This document shows, one piece after another, positions 53,409 to 64,000 of a stretch of DNA of 64,000 bases. How positions within the stretch are numbered: position 1 is the first letter of the stretch; each line of letters starts with the position of its first letter. Source of the stretch: Cloeon dipterum. Taxonomy: Eukaryota > Arthropoda > Insecta > Ephemeroptera > Baetidae. The notes beneath the pieces were generated by a model. The model had not been told where the DNA came from. It saw only the letters and a list, made by a program, of their open reading frames with translations, and made no database searches. The stretch covers positions 41,809,681 to 41,873,680 of the forward strand of contig NC_088786.1 in NCBI RefSeq assembly GCF_949628265.1, in the 5' to 3' direction. A program made the position numbers and the translations under genes.

Positions 53409-53892
53409 CTGGAAAGGGAAAATAAAGAGAAATGAAATTAAGATCATGAATATTTATTAGATATTAATGCAATCGGATTTACAGTTAAGCCCGCTGTGTT
53501 CTGTACTAGCTCTTGATTTGGTTTACAAAGATTTTCTCGCAGTTTCTGCCCTCGAGGCTCACACAATTTGCTATTTCTGACAGAGAGGCGTTCGGGCTTT
53601 TGTAGGGTCATATTAAAATTCTTATTATTAAATTTTGAACTCGTAAAATTGCATGACATTGAACGATAAAATTAAGAAGAGTTTATTTCAACACTCATTC
53701 CACGTCAAATTTAGTTCTTTGTTAATAATTAAGTTGTGAATCCCCAAAAAATGAATCATTGAGGTAGCAAATGGAATAATTATTCCTTTTTGTAAATTTT
53801 TACAACAGCAGGAAATATTTCTTATCAAACAGAAGTTTCAGGATTGCCAATCAGCATATTTCCAATAAAAAAATGCCGATTAAATAAATCCC

Positions 53893-55329
53893 TTATGGTT
53901 TTTTCTTGTGCACTGTCTCGTCGTGCTTCTTCTTATCATCCGCGTTTCTGAAGTACATAGCGCATGGGATATGCAATTCGCACATTTGAATGTCCTCTAA
54001 TGCTGATTCACGGCGTGCTATACAAATTCGGAAGTGGGATCGAACAGCATTTGATTGAAATGAATCTTCGCAGAACGGACAGACTGTAGAAGGATAAAGG
54101 ATTTCTTCTGTTGGCCATTTTAACACTTTGTCTCTATCAGTCTTGTGATCCTCCTCTAAGTGATCCTCCAGCTCTTTCAGTGTTTTGAATTCTCGTCCGC
54201 AATAGTAAACCATGCAAAAGTGCAAATCATCGTGCTGGCTAGAAATATGTGTACGCAAGTCGTAAGCAAATTTGTATTTTTTGTCTACACAGTGAGGACA
54301 CAGCAACTTCTGTTTTTCCTTCGAAGCACCTAGGAAAGGAGAAGAAAGTGAAAAGTGATGATTTGGCTTTCGATGTACCAATCAAATCGTGCACCAAATA
54401 TTAATCCATTATTTACTTACTTTGGGAAGATCTGGCAGTTTCAGCGCCAGGATTTCCTAAAAATAAGTAGGAATATTTGATATTTTATAACTTTAACATT
54501 CAGATTTAATTTTCTATTTTTACCACTCGCAAATTGAGGATAAAGCAGCAGATGATTTTGATTTGTTGGAACCAGGTGCTGTGTCCAAAACTTATTCATA
54601 GTATCAAAAGCACTCATTTGTCTTTGTAAACATTCTTGGTTCGCAAGATTTGCAGATTGAAAAGCCGCGTGTCCTCCGGAAGCGGTTGCAATCGGCTGGG
54701 CTGGAGTCGCCCGCTGCTCTTGGCGTCTCTGTTCGGGTCGATGCACACTTGGCGAAGTTCCAGGCATGTAATTGGCCCCTAATTTTAGAAATGTCAAAAT
54801 GTGTTCATGATTGAAGGCTCTAAAGTGTAGTTACATGGAGCTGAACTAGTCGAGGCGTGAGCAATTCCGACCCCAAATTCCATCCTTCTTTGTCTTTTTG
54901 CTGGATTCCCCTCTCCTGACCGATTTGTGTTTTCTCGTCGATTTAGAGGACCGGTGGAATAATCAGATCCTCTTGGGCGTTTCCTAACTGCAATTTTTAA
55001 AAACTTAAGAACCGAAAACGGGATTTTTAAGAACTAAAAATATCATTAATTGTTTCAAATTGTAGCTCACGAATTGAAACATAAAATGGAAAAATTAGGT
55101 TAAATAAAAATTAATGTACACACCTGAGAGATCTAGTGGTTGGTCCATTTGCTGCTGCGACTCTGGTTTTCGTAGAATTCGAATTATTTCCTCGTCTTCT
55201 GACCCTGCACTGAATTTTTTTTATAAATTAATAAGTGAAACCAAATTATGGCCAAATTATTTCTTACCTTTCATCAGGGTCTGAGATAGGGGCCGCGCTC
55301 GTCGTTGGCTTTTCCTCAAATCCAGACAT
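53893..55329 (-). CDS. C2H2 zinc-finger protein with CtBP motif, gene A
   Basis: Exons 55329-55268, 55209-55124, 54987-54835, 54778-54524, 54456-54421, 54329-53893 (1029 nt, 342 aa). Start MSGFEEKPTTSAAPISDPDE. Exon 2 ends QMDQPLDLS, a PxDLS CtBP-binding motif. Exon 3 holds two basic clusters (VRKRPRG, NPAKRQRR) that look like nuclear localisation signals. Exon 4 is Gln/Pro/Ala-rich and disordered. The last exon carries four atypical fingers: LLCPHCVDK..HISSQH, FCMVYYCGREF..HLEEDH, TVCPFCEDSF..HFRIC and CELHIPCAMYF..HDETVH. Spacings of CxxC, Cx4C and Cx5C differ from the canonical TFIIIA linker series, so DNA binding is likely but not certain. Probable nuclear repressor. The promoter region is shared with genes B and C. 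Confidence 0.78.
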
Positions 55330-55435
55330 TTCACAGCAGCCGAGAGTAAACGCAAAACACGGTATTAATACTCAGGGAGTGAGAATGATTGACTGACAAA
55401 AGGTTGGCTCTGCCACGAAAATCCTAACAATGGCA
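55330..55435 (-). promoter_or_regulatory. Conserved promoter-proximal region, zinc-finger gene A
   Basis: Reading toward the gene: GCCAACCTTTTGTCAGTCAA, TCATTCTCACTCCCTGAGTA and TTACTCTCGGCTGCTGTGAA directly before the ATG. The same blocks precede genes B (58724-58803) and C (62307-62383). TCAGTCA is initiator-like. The tight conservation compared with the introns suggests function, or simply recent duplication. Confidence 0.45.
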
Positions 55436-57302
55436 AGCTGCATTTCCAACCCTCTAACAATAACCCGGATTCTTTGGAATTCTCGTACTTAGAATTGATG
55501 AAATTTCATGCGCTCTTGCGCTGCATTTTTTCCCTTTACGTAACAATACAAATATTTCTGGCCTTGGGGAGAGTGACCATCAGCGAAGTTTTTTCCCCCG
55601 AATGCTTTACTAATTATTTCTTCAAATTTTAATTCATTTGTAAATGACGTATTTTATGCCTCATTGTGTAAGTTTTAGTAGCATGAAAAGCCACGGCTAA
55701 TTTGAAGATTGTTTTTAAACGGCTTCAAAAATTAAATATAATATCGTAAATAATTTGGTGCTTCGCATTTATTTCCTTTAATTTCTAACTTTTTATACAG
55801 TGAATAACAGATTTCTCCTATTTTTTATTTACAGGCTATGACTCAAATTGCGAATTAACGACACAGAGATCATTAAATCATCGCATTTTCATTTATAAAA
55901 AGAATCTCACAGAGCATCGCCTCTTTTCGTCTGTTTAAACTGAAATTTCAATAGGTGGGACGAGTTTTCTGGCAGTGTTTTTGCCAATCTTTTATAAAAA
56001 ACCGTTAAGCACTATCAAATTTTTTTTTGAAAATTTTTAAAATCTCAAAGTGTTGATAAAACCACTGAAATTTTAGCACCTTGCATTTACGTTTCGAAAA
56101 ATGACCAGTTTTCAAATATTGGAAAGCCGATAATTCGCTCCTTAATCGATTATGAAGTGTATTATTTTGGGTTTAGGCAGCGAAATGGTAACGAAATGAT
56201 GCATTTTTCTTCAAAAATATGTTACTATCGAACCGATTTCAATTCAAAGCAATTTGTTTCTCGAGAGCAGTGACGTCACAGGGGGGACGGTTGAACACTG
56301 GCCTGGTTTGTAGTTTAAAAAAAAGCAAAACTATGCAACGTTCGCTTCCTGGAAGTCGAAACAGATGAATACCACAATAAGAACACTTTTGAATTGATAG
56401 GCTGAGGAGCATTGAACTGCTTAATCTCTGATATAACTGATGAAAATTAAAAATTAAGGTAAATAAAGAGACAAATTAGATCCAAACCTGATATTCTACG
56501 GGTATTTTGCAATTTTATCCGCTGAAGTCCATTTCGAAATTTGTTCAAAACGGCAAAGATCCGTCGTTTAAATGTGGGTCCTTTGGAATAAGCACATCAA
56601 AGGAAATATCAAGAATTAAAAATTGTCCCGCAATAGTTAAGGGCGTTAAGGAATAAATAAAATTACACAATGGTCTACACGACTCACTTTCCGACAATTT
56701 TTTTATCAATTTTCCGCTGTGACAAGGAGGAAGATTTGTTAATGCAAATGACAAAGTTTAAAAAGACCATTGTAGGAGTCGTAGTCGGACGATTGAAACA
56801 CGAAAAGTTCTATCAATTATACTGCTTAACTTTATTCAACAAAATAATAGTGGTCATTTTGAAATCTGCAGTTTGAACTTTACGTCTCTAAGTCAAAGTT
56901 ATTTTTTACTTTGAATGATTAATTGGAGTGATATTAGGGTTTTATTTACTGTCAGAATTTACAGTATAATGCTATATCAATTCCGCCAAATCAAATGCTC
57001 ATTTAAAATTAAATTACTTCTAGAAATAGCTGGATGGCTTTTTACAAATATATTTAATTTTTTCTTTCATAAACAAAATATTCATTTCGGTTTTATATTT
57101 GTGTTGTCATTAATAAAAAAGGAAAATTTTAATTTGGACTTATTTTATTTCAAATTGTGTTTCATTGTACACGAACTTACAAAACTAGTTAATTAATCTA
57201 TTGGTATTTCTAAAAGATTCATTTGTTACATTTAATTGTATCACTCAATATAAAATTTGAGCTTGTTAAAAGGGAACCGCAGACTAAATAAATCCCTTAT
57301 GG
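55436..57302. other. AT-rich spacer without recognised gene
   Basis: 1.9 kb. The part next to the promoter resembles 58800-59230 and 62390-62830, that is, duplicated upstream flank. The open frames here are low-complexity and have no family resemblance. A GTGACGTCAC palindrome lies at about 56270. Confidence 0.55.
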
Positions 57303-58723
57303 TTATTTCTTGTGCACCGTCTCGTCGTGCTTCTTCTTTTCATCCGCGTTTTTGAAGTACATCGTGCATGGGATATGCAATTCACACTCGTGGACGTCCG
57401 ATGCTGAGTCACGTTCTAAACAAGTTCGGACGTGGCCAGGAGCAGTATTTGATGGAATTGAATTTTTGCAGAACGGACAGACTGCGGAAGGATGAAGTTC
57501 TACTCCAGTTCTCTCTCTTAACACTTTGTCTCTATCAGTCTTGTGATCCTTCTCTATGTGATCCTCGAGCTCTTCCGGTGTTCCGAATTCTCGTCCGCAA
57601 TAGCAAACCATGCAAAAATGTAAACCTTTGTGCTTCCTATAAATATGTCTACGCAAATTGTTAGCGGAGGACAATTTATCTACACAGTGAGGACACTGCA
57701 ACTTCTGTTTTTCCTTCGATGCACCTAATAGGAAAGGAGAAGAAAGAGAAACGTGATGATTTGGCTTTCGATGTACCAATCAAATCGTGGAACAAATATT
57801 AATCCATTATTTACTTACTTTCTGAAGATCTGGCAGTTTCAGCGCCAGGATTTCCTAAAAATAAGTAGGAATATTTGATATTTTATAACTTTAACATTCA
57901 GATTTAATTTTTCTATTTACCACTCGCAACTGGAGGAGAGAGCAGATGATTTTGATCTGTTGCAACTTGTGTCTCAAACTTAGTATCAAAAGCACTCATT
58001 TGTCTTTGTAAATATGCTAGGTTCGCAAGATATGCAGCCTGAAAAGCCGCGTGTCCTCCGGAAGCGGTTGCAATCAGCTTGGCTGGAGTCGCCCGCTGCT
58101 CTTGGCGTCTCTGTTCGGGTCGATGTAAACCAGGCGCGGATCCAGGCATGTAATTGGCCCCTAATTTTAGAAATGTCAAAATGTGTTCATGATTGAAGGC
58201 TCTAAAGTGTAGTTACATGGAGCTGAACTAGTCGAAGCGTGAGCAATTCCGACCCCAAATTCCGTCCTTCTCTGTATTTTTGCTGGATGCGGCTCCCCAG
58301 AACGATTCGAGTTTTCTCGTCGGCTTTGAGGATCGTTTGAGTAATCAGATCCCCTTGGGCGTTTCCGAACTGAAATTGTTCAAAATATAAAAAGTGTCTC
58401 TAGATATAGTGATTTTATTATAACGGGATTTTTAAAAACGGAAAAACGTTGATTAAAATATAACTTTTATAAATGGAAAAATAAAAAATAAAATGTTTAA
58501 ACCAAATTCCCGAACATACCTGACAGATCTAGGGGTTGCTCCGTTTGCCGCTGCGACTCTGGTATATGTGGACTAATTTCCTCGTCTTTTGGCTCAGCAC
58601 TGAATTTTTTTACATAAATTAATCAGTTAGGAAACCAAATTTTGGCCAAATTATTTCTTACCTTTCATCAGGGTCTGAGATAGGGGCCGCGCTCCTCGTT
58701 GGCTTTTCTTCAGATCCAGACAT
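57303..58723 (-). CDS. C2H2 zinc-finger protein with CtBP motif, gene B
   Basis: Same six-exon plan as gene A: MSGSEEKPTRSAAPISDPDE; AEPKDEEISPHIPESQRQTE then QPLDLS; VRKRPRGSDYSNDPQSRREN; GANYMPGSAPGLHRPEQRRQ; NPGAETARSS; and a last exon with four fingers (LQCPHCVDKLSSANNLRRHI, FCMVCYCGREFGTPEELEDH, AVCPFCKNSIPSNTAPGHVR, CELHIPCTMYFKNADEKKKH). Finger ligands are kept although linker residues differ. Estimated 330-340 aa. Likely a nuclear repressor by the same argument as gene A. Confidence 0.76.
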
Positions 58724-58803
58724 TTCACAGCAGCCGAGAGTAAACGAAAACACGAGTTTACTCGCAGGGAGTGAGAATGGCTGACTGACAAAAGGTTGGC
58801 TCA
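58724..58803 (-). promoter_or_regulatory. Conserved promoter-proximal region, zinc-finger gene B
   Basis: Same blocks as upstream of gene A (CTTTTGTCAGTCAGCCATTC, CTGCTGTGAAATG). Confidence 0.45.
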
Positions 58804-59399
58804 GCTACGAAAATCCCAATAATTCGAAGCAAATTACCTTTCGGCTGCATTTCCAACTCTTTAACAATAATCAGGATTGTTTGGAATTCTCGTTTTGGGA
58901 ATTGATGAAATTTCATGCGCTCTTGCGCTCCTGCATTTAATTTTACGTAACAATACAAACATTTTGTGAGCTTGGAGATGAACCACCAGCGAAGTTTTTT
59001 CCTGAATTCTTTTCTCATTTCTAATTTTAGCTTCTATTCGTTAATTAAAGAAACAATTTTCAAAAAAATTTACGTTTTAATTGAATTTTAATTGTTATTT
59101 GTACCTCATAAAGAACTTTTTTGGCATGAAAAATGTGGACTAATTAGAGGGTAGTAATTAAATGGCTTCAAAAATTTGTATCAACTTTCATAAATAATTT
59201 GATGCTTTTTTCACATACTTTTATAAATTTCTAATTTTATGAGGCCATTAAAGGGTCGATTTTGGTAATGTTCAACATGGAATTTTGTGGGCGTCATTTT
59301 AATTTTTGGTTCGGACCAAACCTTAGGGCCCGAGCTATTTATTTTCAAAGTCGGAAAAACGTTGATTTTCAGCAATTTTAGAGTTCGGAGGACTGTTCA
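58804..59399. other. Duplicated upstream flank, no gene
   Basis: Resembles 55436-55900 and 62390-62830. No coding or RNA feature recognised. Confidence 0.55.
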
Positions 59400-59960
59400 A
59401 CGGGCCCCAGGGGCCCGACGGGGCCGTGCTACCCCGCGTTCGAAAGCTCATCTATAGGATAACGGTAAGCGTATGACGGACGGATTTTTCGCGTCCTCAG
59501 GGACCGAGATATTCAGGTCGAAAAATTGAAAATCCCGCTTAATTTGTTTCTAAAAATGATCTTTAAAATCATTTAACCCTCTTCTAAGACTTTTCCTGAG
59601 AGTATCAACCCCTATGGTTCTCGCACCCCTAAGTCCTTTTAAGGAAAACATTTAATTTTCTCACTGAAACACAAAAATTGAGGATTTTTAATGCTTTTTA
59701 TTTTTAGACAATTTTCGAACTAAATTCTAGCTTTACAGATTTCCACGGGCAAAAGCTTAAAATCTATTTAACTAAATCTAAGAGCTGTTAAAATTGTATT
59801 TTATCCTACAATAATTGGGTATTCTGCGGGTAAGTTTTCTCTTAAAATTGAATCTCGTTTAGGCGGACGATCGGAAATATTCCATTTGTTTAAATTTTAC
59901 ATCCCCAGGAATTTTTTAATCAAAGCGATGTTAGTGTTCAGATCGCTTTTAGCATTTTGA
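59400..59960. repeat. Duplicated 3' flank of the zinc-finger family, copy 2
   Basis: Partner of 52440-52971, lying directly downstream of gene C in the same relation as copy 1 to the pseudogene. Confidence 0.8.
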
Positions 59961-59971
59961 TTAAAAGTGAA

Positions 59972-62306
59972 CTAGGAGCTAGACTTTTCAAATCCCTTGT
60001 GGTTCTTGTGCACTGTCTCGTCGTGCTTCTTTTTATCATCCGCGTTTCTGAAGTACATCGTGCATGGGATATGCAATTCACACTTGCGGACTGCCGATAA
60101 TGAGTCACATGCTGAACATTTTTCGAAGTGTTGGAGAATACCAGAAGCTGATAGTGACTTTTCGCAGAACGGACAGACTGTAGAAACAAATCGTTTTCCT
60201 TTAGTTCTCTCCTTTAACACTTTCCCTCTCTCTTTCTCTTTGTGATCCTTCTCTATGTGATCCTCGAGCTCTTCCGCTGTTACGAAATCTCGTCCGCAAT
60301 AGTAAACCATGCAAAAGTGCAGTTCATTGTGCCATCTAGAAATATGTGTACGCAAGTCGTAAGCTCTGGACAATTTGTCACCACAGAAAGGGCACTGCAA
60401 CTTATTTTCATCCTCCGATGCATCTGAAAAGGGAATAAAATGAAAAATAATACATTTAATTCTTTCACGATCATTTTTAGAAAATTATGATTTATACCTT
60501 CCGGAAGCAGGGTCATTTTTCTGGAAGATTTGGCCCTTTCAGCAGCAGGATTTACTAAAAACGTGACAGAAAATCAATCATTTTAGAATATTTCAGAATT
60601 TCCTATTGTTATTTTTCTGTTTACCACTCAGAACTTGCGAGGGCCTGTGAAGGTTTTGATCTGTTGCAACTTGGTGCTGTGTTGCAAACGTAGGATTCAT
60701 TTGTTTTTGGTAATAATGTTCTTGGCTTAGAAAATATGCAGCCAGACAAGCCACGTGTCCTCCCGAAGCGGTTGCAATCGGCTTGGCTGGAGTCGCCCGT
60801 TGGTCTTGCTGGCGTCTCTGTTCTATACCAGGCGCGGATCTAGGCATGTAATTGGCCCCTAATTTTAGAAATGTCAAAATGTTCAAGATTGAATGCTCTA
60901 AAATGTAGTTACATGGAGCTGAACTAGTCGAAGCGTGAGCAATTCCGACCCCAAATTCCGTCCTTCTCTGTATTTTTGCTGGATGCGTTTCCCCAGAACG
61001 ATTCGAGTTTTCTCGTCGACTTTCAGGATCGTTGGAATAATCAGATCCTTCTGGGCGTTTCCGAACTGCAATAAAATTGATACAAACGTAAAAAAAAGTT
61101 TCTCTATGAAGTGATGGCGGGATTTTCAAAAACGAAAAAATCGTTGTTTCAAATAATGGCTAATAAAAGAAGTATAAGCTCAGGGGGCAAAAATTTTGCT
61201 AAGATTTTAAGATTATCATAATTCATCTCATCAGGACCAGAAGCTTTGCCCCTTTTCATTTTTTGAAGGGCAAGATAATAACTTCTTCCTCCATGATGGA
61301 AAGAACTCTACAGACTCTCGATAATTTTCCAGTAATGCTTCTAAAAATGAGCTTAATAATAAATTCATCCAATCATTCAAATTAAGGCTAAAAAATTATT
61401 ACAAAATGAAAAAATTAGGTTAAACTAAATAAATGCATCTGGAAAAGGGTAGAGAGAAAATCAATAATTTCAGAATATTCAAGAATTTCCTAATTATTTA
61501 TATTTACCTCTCGGAACTTGAGATGGCATGAGATGATTTTGATTTCTTTCAGCTTCGTGCTGCGTCCAAAATTCAGGATTGAGAGAATATTGTTTTCGAA
61601 ATTTTTGGTTTCCAAAATATGCAGCCTGGAAACCCGCGTGTCTTCCCGAAGCTGTTGCTATCGGCTGGGATGGAGGGATCACTTGGCCTTGGAATCTCTG
61701 TTCGGGTCGATACAAACGTGGTGCAGTTCCATGCATGTGATTGTCTCCTGTTTTAGAAATATTAACATTCTAACTATTGATGGTTCTAAATTCTTCTTAC
61801 GCTGAGCTGAACTGGTCGAGGCGTGAGCAATTCCGACCATTAATTCCGTCATTTTTTGTCTTTTTGCCGGATGTGACTCCCCAGAACAATTCGAGTTTTC
61901 TCGTTGGCTTTGAGGATGGTTTGAGTAATCAGATCCCCTTGGGCGTTTCCGAACTGAAATCGTTAAAAAAATAAAAAGTGTCTCTAGATATTTTGATTTT
62001 ATTATAACGGGATTTTTAAAAACGGAAAAACGTTGATGAAAATAAAACTCAAGAATTATGAAGAAAGAAAAATAAAATGTTTAAACCAAATTCCCGAACA
62101 TACCTGACAGATCTAGGGGTTGCTCCGTTTGCCGCTGCGACTCTGGTATTTGTGGACTAATTTCCTCGTCTTTTGGCTCAGCACTGAATTTTTTACATAA
62201 ATTAATCAGTTAGGAAACCAAATTTTGGCCAAATTATTTCTTGCCTTTCATCAGGGTCTGAAATAGGAGCCGCGCTCCTCGTTGGCTTTTCTTCAGATCC
62301 AGACAT
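59972..62306 (-). CDS. C2H2 zinc-finger protein with CtBP motif, gene C (duplicated internal exons)
   Basis: The start MSGSEEKPTRSAAPISDPDE at 62306 is followed by AEPKDEEISPQIPESQRQTE-QPLDLS (about 62190-62105), a first exon-3 copy (RKRPRGSDYSNHPQSQRENS.., about 61955-61800) and a first exon-4 copy (HMHGTAPRLYRPEQRFQGQV.., 61745-61508). Then comes a second exon-3 copy (VRKRPEGSDYSNDPESRREN.., about 61070-60912), a second exon-4 copy (NYMPRSAPGIEQRRQQDQRA.., 60858-60626), a small NPAAERAKSSRKMTLLPEG exon (about 60555-60498) and a last exon with LQCPFCGDKLSRAYDLRTHI, FCMVYYCGRDFVTAEELEDH, TVCPFCEKSLSASGILQHFE and CELHIPCTMYFRNADDKKKH, ending GFEKSSS. Either one gene with duplicated exons 3-4, or two partial genes where the downstream one lacks its own first exons. 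Confidence 0.6.
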
Positions 62307-62383
62307 TTTACAGCAGCCGAGAGTAAACGAAAACACGAGTTTACTCAGGGAGTGAGAATGACTGACTGACAAAAGGTTGGCTC
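62307..62383 (-). promoter_or_regulatory. Conserved promoter-proximal region, zinc-finger gene C
   Basis: Third copy of the family promoter (CTTTTGTCAGTCAGTCATTC, ACTCTCGGCTGCTGTAAAATG). Confidence 0.45.
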
Positions 62384-63267
62384 TGCTACGAAAATCCCAA
62401 TAATTCCAAGCCTTTCCGACGCATTTGCAACTCTTTAACAATAACCCGGATTGCTTGGAATTCTCGTTCTTTGAATTGACGAAATTTCATTCTCGCTCAA
62501 ATATCAAACGCTGCATATTTTATTTTACCTTTAACAAAACAAATATTTTGTGGCCGCCAACGAAGTTTTTTCCTGAATTCTTTGCTCAATTCTTTAAAAA
62601 TTGGCTCCACTTTTTTCTAAAGAAATAATTCCAATGAATAATTTAGGTTTCAACTCAATAGTTAATTACTATTTGTGCCTCATAAAATACTTTTTTAGTA
62701 TGAAAAATCACGGCGTATTTGAGGATATTTTCTAAACGGCTTCGAAAATAAAGATAAAATTAAATAAAATATCGTAAATAATTAGTGCCTTTCGAATTTT
62801 ATTAAATTTATAATTTTACGGAACACACACAACAGATTTTCCTTTTTATTAATTTACAGACTAAGTGAATCAAATTGCGTTGCGATTGTTCATCTTCGCC
62901 GCGTGTGAATTTAAATTTTATCGGAGTTGTCCGAAACTGCACACGATTACTGATTTTTTTTTCTGAGAAAGTTGCGTTGTCTATCCAATGAGACTCTTAC
63001 GCTATTTTAAACTAATTTTTTCCTTCAAAATTTACTAATCGTTAAGATTGTTACTATTTTATATAAAAATGTTGAGTTTAAGAGTTAAAAAATTAGCTAA
63101 ATAAATTTGTACTTGGCAAAAAAATATAACTGGACTGATTTTACAGGTAAAATCAACTATTTATTTCGTAGCCGAGCAGCAAGCCTCTGCCATATTTTCG
63201 GTTTGATTAAATTTAATGTTATTTCCCACTTTAATATAATCGGACTCGACCTTTTTTTGCTTTTGAG
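62384..63267. other. Spacer before the DUS3 fragment
   Basis: AT-rich; the first 400 bases are duplicated zinc-finger upstream flank. No exon for the N-terminal two thirds of DUS3 is visible here. Confidence 0.55.
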
Positions 63268-63555
63268 GTCGCGGGAGCAGAGGTACACAAAAATGGCCGA
63301 CTGGGCGTACATCGACGAGTGCGCGAAGGCCGCTGCCCCCGTGCCCCTCTTCGGCAACGGCGACATCCTCTCCTACGAGGACTATAAAGCGAAACGCGAA
63401 ATGTGTCCCAACGTGGCAGGTCAGTTCAAATGACTCTAACCCTTTCCCGCCTTTAATTTATTTCCATTTTTAGGCGTGATGATCGGCAGGGGCGCGCTGA
63501 TGAAGCCGTGGATCTTCACAGAGATCAAAGAGCAGCGGCAGTGGGACATTTCCCC
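63268..63555 (+). pseudogene. Fragment of tRNA-dihydrouridine(47) synthase 3-like gene
   Basis: Exon 63268-63419 encodes [20 protein letters not shown] then [20 protein letters not shown]; after a GT..AG intron, 63475-63555 encodes [26 protein letters not shown]. This is the C-terminal half of the FMN-binding TIM barrel of DUS3, which reduces uridine 47 of tRNA, including the conserved GNGD and RGAL..PW segments. Upstream exons with the CCCH finger and the catalytic Cys are absent. Downstream, the helical domain is replaced after WDIS by GC-rich repeats. Most likely a truncated copy; an exon trapped between repeats in a longer gene running off the window cannot be excluded. Confidence 0.65.
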
Positions 63556-63574
63556 ACCGAGAAAAAAGTCAACC

Positions 63575-63727
63575 AAAAGGTGCCCATTGGGTGCCCGCGT
63601 TCGGTCACCCGGCTACCCCCCGTGGGCACCCAGATGGGCACCCATTGGTTATACCGCATGTCCAACCCTTCGGGCACCCGCGAGTGGTCATGCCCAGAAT
63701 TCGGGCACCAATTGGGCACCCTTTAAA
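63575..63727. mobile_element. GGGTGCCC foldback repeat abutting the DUS3 fragment
   Basis: AAAAGGTGCCCATTGGGTGC then CCGCG on the left and CGGGCACCCGCGAG .. GGGCACCAATTGGGCACCC TTT on the right form inverted arms, with further GGGCACCCA units between. GC-rich in an AT-rich setting. Confidence 0.65.
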
Positions 63728-63868
63728 TAACCGTTCTTAGAATCTCTTAATTTGTACATAAAAAGTATAGCTTAATTCAGGGAGCGTAATAAATGAGAGG
63801 CCGAGAATATTCGTTGACCAAAAGCTAACCATCGGGTGCCCGGCTGAGGTTACCACCAGTGGGCAGCC

Positions 63869-64000
63869 AATGGTTACCTTTTGGCTACCTTTTATCTAGG
63901 GCTGTCAGGTGGCAGGTCGATTGACTCTGTTCGTTAAAAAAGATAAATTTGTAGCGCAAAATGACAGCCCTAGGTAAGAGGTAGCCAAAAGGTAACCATT
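63869..64000. mobile_element. GGTAACC/GGTAGCC foldback repeat at the window edge
   Basis: Left arm AATGGTTACCTTTTGGCTAC plus CTTTTATCTAGGGCTGTCA; right arm TGACAGCCCTAGGTAAGAGG plus TAGCCAAAAGGTAACCATT up to the last base. Arms of about 39 bases around a ~55-base centre. The element may continue beyond the window. Confidence 0.7.

Noticed and set aside
56670-57196. Open frames in the AT-rich spacer between zinc-finger genes A and B
   Set aside because: Low complexity, Phe/Ile/Lys-rich, no conserved motif or exon signals; consistent with chance in AT-rich DNA.

Overview
This is animal nuclear DNA, almost certainly from an insect. The genes have many short introns of about 50-60 bp with GT..AG ends. 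Intergenic DNA is AT-rich and full of small foldback elements, and several gene families sit as tandem paralogs. The best taxonomic marker is a domain with the classic insect odorant-binding-protein (OBP) cysteine pattern. A mayfly-like, early-branching insect would fit the C-type lectin and BTB expansions, but that is inference only. No CRISPR array, operon, tRNA or rRNA was recognised.

Layout, left to right. (1) 1-16.6 kb: two tandem copies of a ~7 kb minus-strand gene (start codons 6989 and 15610). Each encodes a secreted mosaic protein: signal peptide, basic N-terminus, four degenerate C-type-lectin-like domains (CTLDs), a poly-threonine mucin-like linker, three more CTLDs and a C-terminal OBP-like domain. 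A partial CTLD gene lies between them. (2) 17.2-24.6 kb: a complete plus-strand BLM/RecQ helicase gene (16 exons, about 1246 aa) with a possible N-terminal PCNA-binding motif and an in-frame 30-bp minisatellite. (3) 24.6-29.1 kb: six copies of a conserved ~143-184 nt non-coding unit with paired arms and a T-run at the end. A diverged seventh copy lies in a BLM intron. This is a candidate undescribed small-RNA family. (4) 29.3-30.7 kb: a secreted serine protease homolog that has lost its catalytic His and Ser.

(5) 31.7-45 kb: four BTB/BACK-like paralogs on the plus strand with a shared exon plan (489, 442, 435 and 489 aa). Two lack most of the BTB domain, and a recent inverted partial copy lies at 37.3-37.9 kb. 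(6) 45-51 kb: foldback elements, a small four-exon gene with CxxC pairs, and a two-exon ankyrin-repeat gene on the minus strand. (7) 52.9-62.4 kb: three minus-strand paralogs plus one pseudogene of a C2H2 zinc-finger family. Each intact member carries a PLDLS motif, the signature for CtBP co-repressor binding. (8) 63.3-64 kb: a fragment of tRNA-dihydrouridine synthase 3 broken by GC-rich foldback repeats that run off the window end.

Functionally the window mixes one housekeeping repair gene (BLM) with fast-evolving accessory families: secreted lectin/OBP mosaics and the protease homolog for extracellular recognition, and BTB, ankyrin and zinc-finger families for intracellular interaction and regulation. 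Exon boundaries were read by eye from splice signals and paralog comparison. For BLM, the protease homolog, the four BTB genes, the CxxC gene, the ankyrin gene and zinc-finger gene A, the summed exons are a multiple of three.
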